Position numbers and translations under genes: made by a program
Notes under the pieces: generated by a model
What the model was told of the DNA's origin: nothing
Databases searched by the model: none
Seen by the model: only the letters and a program-made list of their open reading frames with translations
Assembly (NCBI GenBank): GCA_023388675.1
Contig: JAEWFU010000065.1
Coordinates: 1-9,392 of the forward strand
From: Pseudomonadota bacterium
Lineage (GTDB): Bacteria; Pseudomonadota; Alphaproteobacteria; Rhizobiales; Rhizobiaceae
Length of the DNA stretch: 9,392 nucleotides
Direction of reading: 5' to 3'
Shown here: in pieces, positions 1-5,662 of the stretch
How the letters are laid out: each line of letters opens with the position of its first letter
How positions within the stretch are numbered: the first letter of the stretch is position 1

Positions 1-18
1 CGCTCTGCCTGAAATCGG

Positions 19-42
19 GGGCGGCCTCGCGGCCGCCCTTTT
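19..42 (+). terminator. Intrinsic terminator of a gene lying before the window
   Basis: A perfect 8-bp stem GGGCGGCC / GGCCGCCC closes a TCGC loop and is followed at once by TTTT. This is a classic rho-independent terminator on the plus strand. It should end transcription of a gene upstream of position 1 and separate it from gloC, whose start is only 48 bases further on, so the gloC promoter must be very compact or partly overlap this element. Confidence 0.8.
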
Positions 43-89
43 CGTTGATCCGCGCCCTCTCCATGTGTGGCGTAACAGAGGAGACAGCC

Positions 90-731
90 ATGGGCGAATT
101 GAGGGCCGGCATCATTACCGTTACGCCATTCCAGCAGAATTGCACGATCCTGTTCGACGAAAGCGAAAAACGCGGAGTGGTGATCGATCCGGGCGGCGAG
201 GTCGATCGGATACTGGCCGCAATCGACGATAACGGGCTGACGATCGAGCAAATCTGGATCACGCACGGCCATATCGACCATGCCGGCGGCGCGATGGCGC
301 TCAAGGAAGCGCTCGACGTCGACATCGTCGGGCCGCACGAGGCGGATGCCTCACTGCTCTCGAATCTGGAAAGCCAGGCTCAGATGTTCGGCCTGCCCGA
401 TGCGATCCGCAACTGCACGCCCGACCGCTATCTGCAGGAGGGCGAGACTGTTTCGTTCGCCGGACACGATTTCGAGGTGTTGCACTGTCCGGGTCACGCG
501 CCGGGGCATGTCGTGTTCTACAATCGCGCGGCAAAATTCGCCCATGTCGGCGACGTCCTGTTCCACGGCTCGGTCGGCCGCACCGATCTGCCGGGCGGCG
601 ACCATGAAACCCTTATCCGATCGATCAAGGAAAAGCTGCTGCCGCTGGGCGACGACGTCGGCTTCATATGCGGCCACGGTCCCGGCGGGCGCTTCGGCGA
701 CGAGCGGCGCGGAAACCAGTTCCTGGTATGA
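90..731 (+). CDS. gloC: Glyoxalase II-type metallo-beta-lactamase-fold hydrolase (GloC/YcbL-like)
   Basis: The 213-residue protein matches from memory the small type II hydroxyacylglutathione hydrolases of the E. coli YcbL/GloC kind, which are about 215 residues and lack the C-terminal helical domain of classic GloB. These enzymes hydrolyse S-lactoylglutathione to lactate and glutathione in the cytoplasm, the second step of methylglyoxal detoxification. The metal site is complete: T-H-G-H-I-D-H at 58-64 (H59, H61, D63, H64), H136 in CPGHAPGH, D155 in HVGDVLF, and H196 in ICGHGP. Flanking family signatures include VTPFQQNC near the N-terminus, VGRTDLPGGD at 162-171 and RRGNQFL at the end. The start at 90 is chosen because AGAGGAG at 77-83 sits six bases ahead of it; an open TTG at 45 in the same frame has no such site and adds unconserved sequence. 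The exact substrate is inferred from the family. Confidence 0.9.
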   Translation: MGELRAGIITVTPFQQNCTILFDESEKRGVVIDPGGEVDRILAAIDDNGLTIEQIWITHGHIDHAGGAMALKEALDVDIVGPHEADASLLSNLESQAQMFGLPDAIRNCTPDRYLQEGETVSFAGHDFEVLHCPGHAPGHVVFYNRAAKFAHVGDVLFHGSVGRTDLPGGDHETLIRSIKEKLLPLGDDVGFICGHGPGGRFGDERRGNQFLV

Positions 732-757
732 CGAAGGCCCGGCATGCCGGGCCTTCG
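732..757. terminator. Perfect 26-bp palindrome between convergent genes, probable bidirectional terminator
   Basis: The 26 bases starting directly after the gloC stop codon form an uninterrupted perfect palindrome (left half CGAAGGCCCGGCA). The BA14K gene ends on the opposite strand only three bases later. Position between two convergent 3' ends suggests a shared transcription terminator or mRNA 3'-end stabiliser. Neither strand has a good T-run after the stem, so termination may be weak or Rho-assisted. Confidence 0.6.
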
Positions 758-760
758 CGA

Positions 761-1186
761 TCAGTTGGCCTCGCAGAACCGGCGAACCCCGTCATATCCG
801 ACGAACGTGCCGCTCGACGGGTCGAAGGAACGGTAGCGATCCGAACAGTAGCGGTACCACTCGTCCGTCCACGGCTCGAAGGTCGCGTAACGCTCGACAT
901 ACACCTGGCGCGGCTGCTCGTAGACCCGGACCGGACGCTCGTACACCACCGGGGGAGGGGCGTAATAGCCGTCGTCGTAGTAGCGCTCGCGGTAGATTGG
1001 GGCAGGGCGCGCAGCACCCGCGATCAACGCGCCGGTGGCAAGGCCGATTACACCTGCCGCCAGCATATCGCCGCCGCGATCCCTGTGACGCCACCGTTCA
1101 CCCGCCTGAGCCGCGGGAATTGCCGCCGTCACCGCGGTTGCCGCGATCAGGCCGGCGACGGCCGATTTCTTCAAGAGACTTGTCAT
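761..1186 (-). CDS. BA14K-family secreted protein
   Basis: A 141-residue exported protein. Residues 1-28 form a signal peptide: KK at 6-7, a hydrophobic AVAGLIAATAVTAAIPA core and a probable cut after AQA. Residues 41-58 are a second Gly/Ala-rich hydrophobic stretch. Residues 60-100 are rich in Tyr, Pro and Arg (YYDDGYYAPPP, then repeated Arg/Val/Tyr). The C-terminus holds the BA14K signature: W110, C114, RYRSFDPSSGTFVGYDG at 117-133 and C138, with the two cysteines likely to pair. The family is named for a Brucella abortus 14-kDa immunoreactive protein reported to have lectin-like activity, and is common in Rhizobiales. The start has GGAG eight bases upstream on the minus strand. The molecular function here is unknown; an envelope or periplasmic location is inferred. 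A LexA-type box lies about 70 bases upstream of the start codon. Confidence 0.88.
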   Translation of the reverse strand: MTSLLKKSAVAGLIAATAVTAAIPAAQAGERWRHRDRGGDMLAAGVIGLATGALIAGAARPAPIYRERYYDDGYYAPPPVVYERPVRVYEQPRQVYVERYATFEPWTDEWYRYCSDRYRSFDPSSGTFVGYDGVRRFCEAN

Positions 1187-1256
1187 CCGTTCATCTCCAA
1201 AAGTCGATGCGCGTTGATTAGCGCGCGCTTGAGGAGAAATTTAGGCTTCGTTGCCT

Positions 1257-1271
1257 GAACCGCACCTGAAC
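1257..1271 (-). promoter_or_regulatory. Candidate LexA box (GTTC-N7-GTTC) upstream of the BA14K gene
   Basis: On the minus strand the sequence reads GTTC-AGGTGCG-GTTC (plus strand GAAC-CGCACCT-GAAC), an exact match to the GTTC-N7-GTTC direct repeat bound by alphaproteobacterial LexA. A further GAAC follows directly at 1272-1275 on the plus strand. It is 71 bases before the BA14K start codon, where a promoter would be expected. The N7 spacer is GC-rich, and an eight-base match could arise by chance about once in several such windows, so regulation by LexA is only a hypothesis. Confidence 0.4.
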
Positions 1272-1290
1272 GAACGATCACACTCGCTGA

Positions 1291-1326
1291 CAGAATGAAA
1301 CAGATGCGCCGGCAAACCGGCGCATC
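1291..1326 (-). terminator. Intrinsic terminator of the minus-strand cold-shock gene
   Basis: A perfect 10-bp stem (GATGCGCCGG at 1303-1312 with CCGGCGCATC at 1317-1326) closes a four-base loop. Read on the minus strand, the stem is followed by TGTTTCATTCTG, a moderately T-rich tail. It lies 34 bases after the cspA stop codon and separates that gene from the BA14K promoter region. Confidence 0.75.
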
Positions 1327-1360
1327 CGCTGTCGATCTTTTGCTGTAATTGCGAGGCCTT

Positions 1361-1573
1361 CTAGATGACCGTCAGATTGACGGCCTTGGGGCCTTTGCCG
1401 CGCTTGTCGGGCTCGGTCTCGAACGACACTTTCTGGCCGTCCTCGAGCCCGGGCAGGCCCGATGCCTGTACGGCAGAGATGTGCACGAACACATCCTTCT
1501 GGCCGTCATCCGGCGTAATGAAGCCGAAGCCCTTGGCATGGTTGAAGAATTTCACGGTTCCGCTCTGGGGCAT
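1361..1573 (-). CDS. cspA: CspA-family cold-shock protein (paralogue 1)
   Basis: A 70-residue single cold-shock domain, the usual length of bacterial Csp proteins. It binds single-stranded RNA or DNA and acts in the cytoplasm as an RNA chaperone. RNP1 is KGFGFI at 14-19 and RNP2 is VFVHI at 28-32; the conserved GTVKFFN start and GPKAVNL end are both present. The start at 1573 is supported by AAGGAG at 1580-1585, six bases upstream; an upstream in-frame ATG at 1594 would add seven residues and bury the ribosome site inside the gene. By direct comparison it is identical at 54 of 70 positions to the plus-strand paralogue at 7947. It has a long upstream leader and its own terminator, so it is probably transcribed alone. 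Cold induction is not shown by the sequence; many alphaproteobacterial Csp paralogues are constitutive or stationary-phase. Confidence 0.95.
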   Translation of the reverse strand: MPQSGTVKFFNHAKGFGFITPDDGQKDVFVHISAVQASGLPGLEDGQKVSFETEPDKRGKGPKAVNLTVI

Positions 1574-1921
1574 GGGAAGCTCCTTATCTCCCACTTGTTG
1601 TCTCTTGCGGGGTTGTCAGTCCCGCTCAATCTCGCGCCTTTACTGGGGGAGAAGAAACAGCTTTCCTCGCGTCGGGGCCTTGCCGGAACCCTCTTGTTCC
1701 GCGGTCGTCCCGGGCGGCCTGGCAGGTGATATGCTCGATAAACTGCACTTGCACCGGGGTATCCTATTCCAGTCTCCGGGCCGGCAAACGCCCGAACGGA
1801 AGAAACCTTCCTTCATTTTGGAGCATCGGGCAAGCAAAAGATTTGTGACCGCGCCCGTTCACATGCCGCGCATCGTTTTGATAACGCCTTGGATTTGAAG
1901 TACTTCGCCTGCAGCAGTGTT
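1574..1921. other. 348-base gene-free stretch: cold-shock gene leader and end of the ligase operon
   Basis: No convincing gene on either strand. The part next to cspA is its 5' leader on the minus strand and includes a possible hairpin (GCGGG 1607-1611 with CCCGC 1621-1625). A weak promoter guess on the minus strand is TTGCCG (about 1783-1788) followed 15 bases later by TAGGAT, which is too poor to list separately. The distal part must contain the 3' end of the transferase operon; the only terminator-like structures are a short GGAAG/CTTCC stem around 1800 and a CGGGC/GCCCG stem around 1778-1795, both weak. TGTGA-N10-TCACA at 1844-1863 is noted without a function. Confidence 0.4.
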
Positions 1922-2776
1922 TCAGGCGGGCCGCAGGAACACCATCTCGGAGAAAGTATGGTCGATGGCTTCGCCCGCGGCTTCGCGCGTCGATTGGACT
2001 GGCGCGACCTCCGTGCTGAACATCGCCTCGGGAAAACCGGCTTTGGCGTGGGCGTCGAATTCGAGGAATGCGAAGCCGCGCTTGAGCAGGTGTCTGGCGA
2101 TGGGACCCAGGCCTTTACGGATCAACTGGCGATCGCGCACCAGGATGACGCGGGCGCACGGCATGCGGCGTCGCGGCGAGGATGCGAGGATCAGCGGATG
2201 ACACGTCCCGTAAATTTCAAGCGCAACCGCAATGCATCCAAGCGCGGCATGCTGGTCCAGCAGCCGGATATGTGCGTCGGGCAGTGCGCCCGGCCGGATC
2301 GCGTCGAGCGGAACGATCCTCGCTCCGCGGCCGGCCCGCAAGGCGGCAACCGGAACCGGGACGAAGACCGAACCCTCTGAATGATCGGAAAAGCCGATCT
2401 GCCGGTTGATCTTGCGCATGGATGGGGACGCGGTGAGGTCGGTGTATTCGACGCTGCGGTCGGCCGTCAGGCGACGCATCAGCAGTGGCGCCATCCATTC
2501 GTGGCCAGGTCTCAGGAAAAACGATGCGAGGTTCACGATCCTGGCCGGCGGGTTCGCATAGGCCGTGCGATATGACGGTATCGCGAGGCACAGCCCTATC
2601 TCGTCGCCTCCCACTATGACGAATTGGCCGATCGAGGTTTCGCCGATGTCCTGTACGTGGGCGAACAGGCGTTCGACGGTTCCAGCCCACGCCGCATGGG
2701 AATGGCTGGGGAAGCCTTCGGCCAGCAGCGCGGCAGCCTTTTCGGCTCCGCCAATTTCGATCGGCCGCAGTTTCAC
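1922..2776 (-). CDS. GNAT-like acyltransferase candidate, last gene of the ligase/carrier cassette
   Basis: A 284-residue protein with no signal peptide or membrane segment, not matched to a named family with certainty. The N-terminal half (about 1-140) reads like a GNAT fold: an initial strand KLRPIEIG, a helix with ALLAEGFPSH, a strand pair around QFVIVGGDEIGLCLAIP (51-67), RIVNLASFFLRPGHEWMAPLLMRRL (79-103) resembling the strand-4/acetyl-CoA loop/helix-3 core, and SMRKINRQIGF (119-129) like the late GNAT helix. The second half (150-284) may be a degenerate repeat. The frame is open back to about 2974 inside the carrier gene, but there is no ATG; the GTG at 2776 is chosen because GAGG lies five bases before it, leaving an 88-base gap after the carrier stop. 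Position suggests it moves the acyl group from the loaded carrier protein to an acceptor. That role is inference; a regulatory or accessory role is possible. Confidence 0.6.
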   Translation of the reverse strand: MKLRPIEIGGAEKAAALLAEGFPSHSHAAWAGTVERLFAHVQDIGETSIGQFVIVGGDEIGLCLAIPSYRTAYANPPARIVNLASFFLRPGHEWMAPLLMRRLTADRSVEYTDLTASPSMRKINRQIGFSDHSEGSVFVPVPVAALRAGRGARIVPLDAIRPGALPDAHIRLLDQHAALGCIAVALEIYGTCHPLILASSPRRRMPCARVILVRDRQLIRKGLGPIARHLLKRGFAFLEFDAHAKAGFPEAMFSTEVAPVQSTREAAGEAIDHTFSEMVFLRPA

Positions 2777-2864
2777 AATATCCTCGACAGGATCGATTCG
2801 AACAGTCGCGGCAGGAGAACCCCGCTGCGGCTTCCAGTTATCGACGGAAAAGGTTGACGGACGG

Positions 2865-3119
2865 CTACGCCGCCACCTTGTGTGTCGAGAGAAGGGCTTC
2901 GATGTCCCGCAGCGTGTCGATCTGCAGTATGTCGAAATCCTCGTCTGCGAGATCGATGCCGAAATCCGCTTCAAGCATCGTCAGAACCTCGGTAGCGGCC
3001 AGTGAATCGAGGCGACCGGTGGAGAAAAGGGGCTCGTCCTCCGCAGGCGCCGGCTGGCCCCTCTGTGCCAACACCGAAAAAATCGTTTCGCGTATGCGCT
3101 CGCTCGCCAGTTCTGTCAC
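2865..3119 (-). CDS. Acyl/peptidyl carrier protein (DltC-like stand-alone carrier)
   Basis: An 84-residue acidic carrier protein. The phosphopantetheine attachment motif is L-D-S-L at 37-40 with Ser39 as the modified residue, in the context LFSTGRLDSLAATEVLTMLE, followed by the acidic helix and the IDTLRDIEALL segment of the four-helix carrier fold. A phosphopantetheinyl transferase encoded elsewhere would convert it to the holo form. Translation begins at GTG: this GTG and the ligase TGA overlap by four bases (GTGA, 3116-3119), and GGGAGG lies six bases upstream inside the ligase coding end, indicating coupled translation. Tight linkage to an adenylating enzyme argues for an amino-acyl or aryl carrier rather than the fatty-acid AcpP. 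The cognate substrate is unknown. Confidence 0.9.
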   Translation of the reverse strand: MTELASERIRETIFSVLAQRGQPAPAEDEPLFSTGRLDSLAATEVLTMLEADFGIDLADEDFDILQIDTLRDIEALLSTHKVAA

Positions 3120-4729
3120 GACATGCCTCCCGCCGTTGCCATTTGGGCGAGCGGCTGCGCCGCTTCACCCGCCTTTTCCATTTCGTCCAGCCTCGCCACC
3201 AGTGCGCGCCGGTCCACCTTGCCGTTGACGTTGACCGGCAGCGAATCGACGATGTGGATCGGATCCGGCATCATATAGCGCGGCAGCGTCTTGACCATTG
3301 CGCCTGCGATGGTCCCGGCGTCGAGCGCGCTGCTGCAGAAGCCAACCAGCCCCTGGGCCGAACCGTCCACGACCGGCCAGGCCACGACGGCGACCATGTC
3401 GCTGCCGGCGGCGCGGCGCAAGTGCATTTCCACCTCTTCCAGCTCGATCCGGTTGCCCTTGAGCTTGATCTGGTTGTCAGTGCGGCCGAGATGATGGAAC
3501 ACGCCATCGCCGTCGCGCATGCCGAGGTCACCCGTCAGATACCAGCGCTTGCCGTCGATCTCGCGGAAGCGGTCCGCCGTCTGCTCCGGCGCATTGAAGT
3601 AGCCGATCGCGAGCTGTGGCCCGGAAAGGGCGATTTCGCCCGGCTGACCATCGGGGAGAGGACGCATGTCTTCATCGAGGATCGCGACCTCCATCGTCTC
3701 GTAGGGCGTGCCGATGGCGATGATGCCGCGGCTCGGCGTAATGACCGCCGGATCCGTCAGGCGCTGGCGCATGCAGATCACGGTCCCTTCGGTCGGCCCG
3801 TAGATGTTGTCGACCACGCCGTTGGGTGTTGCTTCCGCCCAGGCCTGTGCGGCTGCCGCCGGCAATGGCTCGCCGCAGAACAGCGAGAGCCGCATGCTCG
3901 GGAAGATGCCGGGCTTGAGCGAACCGTTGCGGCGCATCATCGCCACGAGCGTGGGAACCGACAGCCAGACCGTGATTTCACGGGCCCGCACGAAACGCCC
4001 CGGTGCGAGCATTTCCAGCGCCGACATCACATGCAGCGATGCGCCGGCTTCGACGCACAGAAACAGGTTATGCACCGTCAGGTCGAAGGTGACGTCGCAG
4101 GTTTCGGCGAGCCGATCATCCGGCGTGAGCTTCGTCCAGGGGCGACTCTGCTCCAGGTAGCTTTGCAGGGAGGCCGCCGAGATCATCACGCCCTTGGGCA
4201 TGCCGGTCGTGCCGGAGGTGAAGATGATGTAGGCGAGATCGTCCGGACCGACTGAGACCGGAGCGTCCATAAGGGGGGCATCGACAGCGCCCAACTTGAC
4301 GATCTCCTGCCCGGCGCGCGGCTCGATGGCAGGCGCGGCGTCCGAAATCAAGATCTTGTCGGGTGCCGCCGCCAGGACCGCAGGCGTCATCAGAGCCACC
4401 GCTTTTGCGTCGACGACCAGCGCGTCAAGCGACAGCGCGTTCAACAGCGCGATGATGCGCTCTTCGGGCCATTTCAGGTTGAGCGGGACGTAGGCGGCGC
4501 CTGCAAGGCCGGCTGCCAGCATGCCCGCATAGGCTTCAAGGCTGCGCGTTGCGAGGATGCCGACGCGTTGCGGGCGACCGCCCCTTGAAAACCAGGAAGC
4601 AAGGCGCCGGACAATGGCGCCCATCTCGCTATAGGTCAGGGTGTTGGCCGCATCGCAATAGAACGGCCTGTCGGGGTGGTCGTGCGTCGACTGAATGAAG
4701 CCGGCGGAAATGTTGTAGCTCTGGGCCAT
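3116..4729 (-). CDS. Stand-alone DltA-like adenylating ligase (amino acid or acyl:carrier protein ligase)
   Basis: A 537-residue ANL-superfamily enzyme that should activate a carboxylic acid with ATP and load it on the neighbouring carrier. Core motifs are all present: TSGTTGMPKG at 171-180 (P-loop, A3), FDLT at 215-218 (A4), NIYGPTEGT at 308-316 (A5), YLTGDL at 397-402 (A7), GRTDNQIKLKGNRIELEEVE at 415-434 (A8 hinge) and NVNGKVDR at 500-507 with catalytic Lys504 (A10). From memory the closest family is DltA, the D-alanine:carrier ligase. Asp216 aligns with the substrate-amine-binding Asp of amino-acid-activating domains, and Cys285 in LFCGE with the DltA cysteine linked to D-alanine selection. 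The start at 4729 fits the family N-terminus, with AGG eight bases upstream; in-frame ATGs at 4744 and 4771 are alternatives with poor ribosome sites. It leads the operon with carrier and transferase. Substrate is inferred, not proven. Confidence 0.85.
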   Translation of the reverse strand: MAQSYNISAGFIQSTHDHPDRPFYCDAANTLTYSEMGAIVRRLASWFSRGGRPQRVGILATRSLEAYAGMLAAGLAGAAYVPLNLKWPEERIIALLNALSLDALVVDAKAVALMTPAVLAAAPDKILISDAAPAIEPRAGQEIVKLGAVDAPLMDAPVSVGPDDLAYIIFTSGTTGMPKGVMISAASLQSYLEQSRPWTKLTPDDRLAETCDVTFDLTVHNLFLCVEAGASLHVMSALEMLAPGRFVRAREITVWLSVPTLVAMMRRNGSLKPGIFPSMRLSLFCGEPLPAAAAQAWAEATPNGVVDNIYGPTEGTVICMRQRLTDPAVITPSRGIIAIGTPYETMEVAILDEDMRPLPDGQPGEIALSGPQLAIGYFNAPEQTADRFREIDGKRWYLTGDLGMRDGDGVFHHLGRTDNQIKLKGNRIELEEVEMHLRRAAGSDMVAVVAWPVVDGSAQGLVGFCSSALDAGTIAGAMVKTLPRYMMPDPIHIVDSLPVNVNGKVDRRALVARLDEMEKAGEAAQPLAQMATAGGMS

Positions 4730-4772
4730 CGCTTCTGCCTGCATTCCACGGTGAGAGTGTAGCCATCCCATA

Positions 4773-4786
4773 GCGCAGCGCTGCGC
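4773..4786. repeat. 14-bp perfect palindrome in the ligase leader
   Basis: GCGCAGCGCTGCGC is its own reverse complement and lies between the ligase start codon and the AT-rich inverted repeat at 4801. It could be an RNA hairpin in the ligase leader or a protein-binding site; in GC-rich DNA it may also be incidental. Confidence 0.4.
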
Positions 4787-4800
4787 GGCACCGCAACTTT

Positions 4801-4816
4801 AGGTTATTCTTAACCT
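4801..4816. promoter_or_regulatory. Candidate operator: AT-rich inverted repeat in the divergent region
   Basis: AGGTTA-TTCT-TAACCT is a perfect 6-bp inverted repeat with a four-base spacer. It stands out as AT-rich in a GC-rich region and lies between the divergent ligase operon (-) and NIPSNAP gene (+). The flanks (TT before, TAA after) almost extend the symmetry. The place and shape fit a dimeric regulator site acting on one or both promoters. No matching regulator gene is visible in the window, and no clear -35/-10 pair was found around it. Confidence 0.4.
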
Positions 4817-4921
4817 TAATCGGACGCTGACATCTGGCTACGCCGCAAAGCTCCTGACAGGATGCCTGCCGCGCGGGGTGCTATCGACGTGTCTCCCAGC
4901 AGGACGACAGTCAGGAACCCC

Positions 4922-5662
4922 ATGCACCTTTCCGACATCGAGCCAGCCAGCCACATGGTTCAAACCGCCATCGTCGAGCTGCGCCAATACACCCTGCATC
5001 CGGGTGCGCGCGACACGTTGATCGATCTGTTCGATCGCGAATTTGTCGAAACGCAGGAAGCTTGCGGCATCTCCGTACTGGGACAATTCCGCGACCTCGA
5101 CCGGCCCGACCGGTTCGTCTGGCTGCGCGGGTTTTCCGATATGGAGAGCCGGGCCGCGGCGCTTGCTTCGTTCTATGGAGGTCCGGTCTGGGCCGCGCAC
5201 AGGGACGCCGCGAACGCGACGATGATCGATTCCTATGACGTTCTGCTGCTTCGCCCGTCTGGGGCCGGCGCCTTCGGATCGCTCCACCCGCGCGACAGGC
5301 CGTCGCTATCGGCCGCAACGTCGTCGGCCAGTGTTTTCGAGGCGCTTATATGCCCGGTGGAGTCCGATGGGCTTGACGATTTCGCTGCGTGGTTCGGTGC
5401 GGAGTTTGCACCGGCGCTCGCGGCTGCCGGCGGCGAAACAGTGGCAAGCCTCGTCACGGAATCGTCCGAAAACACTTTTCCCAGGCTGCCGGTGCGGGAA
5501 GGTGTTTCGGTGTTCGTGACGCTCATGCGCATGGCCGGCGAGGACGGTTACGAGCGTTTGCAGGAGGTGCCGGCTGGCGCGGCGGTGCTGGCAGAGCTTG
5601 CGCGCCGGACCACGGCCACGCGGCTGAGGCTCGCCCCAACCGCGCGTTCGCTGCTGCGCTAG
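4922..5662 (+). CDS. NIPSNAP-family protein with two ferredoxin-like halves
   Basis: A 246-residue soluble protein without signal peptide or membrane segment. Residues 15-112 match the NIPSNAP pattern: AIVELRQYTLHPGARDTLIDLF near the start, then GISVLGQFRDLDRPDRFVWLRGF and a tail with FYGGPVWAAHRDAANATMIDSYDVLLL. Residues 137-240 look like a second, diverged half of the same alpha/beta sandwich (VFEALICPV, then FVTLMRM and a final ATRLRLAPT strand). NIPSNAP domains belong to the dimeric alpha+beta barrel superfamily; their bacterial role is largely unknown. The start at 4922 is preferred because AGGAA sits four bases ahead; the ATG at 4955 is an alternative without a good site. It is transcribed divergently from the ligase cassette and may share its control region, but a functional link is not shown. 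Confidence 0.8.
   Translation: MHLSDIEPASHMVQTAIVELRQYTLHPGARDTLIDLFDREFVETQEACGISVLGQFRDLDRPDRFVWLRGFSDMESRAAALASFYGGPVWAAHRDAANATMIDSYDVLLLRPSGAGAFGSLHPRDRPSLSAATSSASVFEALICPVESDGLDDFAAWFGAEFAPALAAAGGETVASLVTESSENTFPRLPVREGVSVFVTLMRMAGEDGYERLQEVPAGAAVLAELARRTTATRLRLAPTARSLLR

Noticed and set aside
280..1221. Plus-strand open frame of 313 codons
   Set aside because: It overlaps gloC in another frame and runs antisense to the BA14K gene; the Arg/Ser/Pro-rich product has no recognisable motif.
1574..1594. Extended start of the minus-strand cold-shock gene (ATG at 1594)
   Set aside because: The AAGGAG six bases before the ATG at 1573 and the family's usual N-terminus favour the shorter protein.
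1844..1863. TGTGA-N10-TCACA, CRP-like inverted repeat
   Set aside because: The CRP/FNR sites use a six-base spacer; ten bases is wrong, and no promoter is evident next to it.
1889..2380. Plus-strand open frame of 163 codons opposite the GNAT-like gene
   Set aside because: No ribosome site or family pattern. The minus-strand reading fits the operon and has a protein-like composition.
3002..4255. Plus-strand open frame of 417 codons
   Set aside because: It lies wholly opposite the ligase and carrier genes, is His/Arg-rich without any domain signature, and is a typical antisense shadow in GC-rich DNA.
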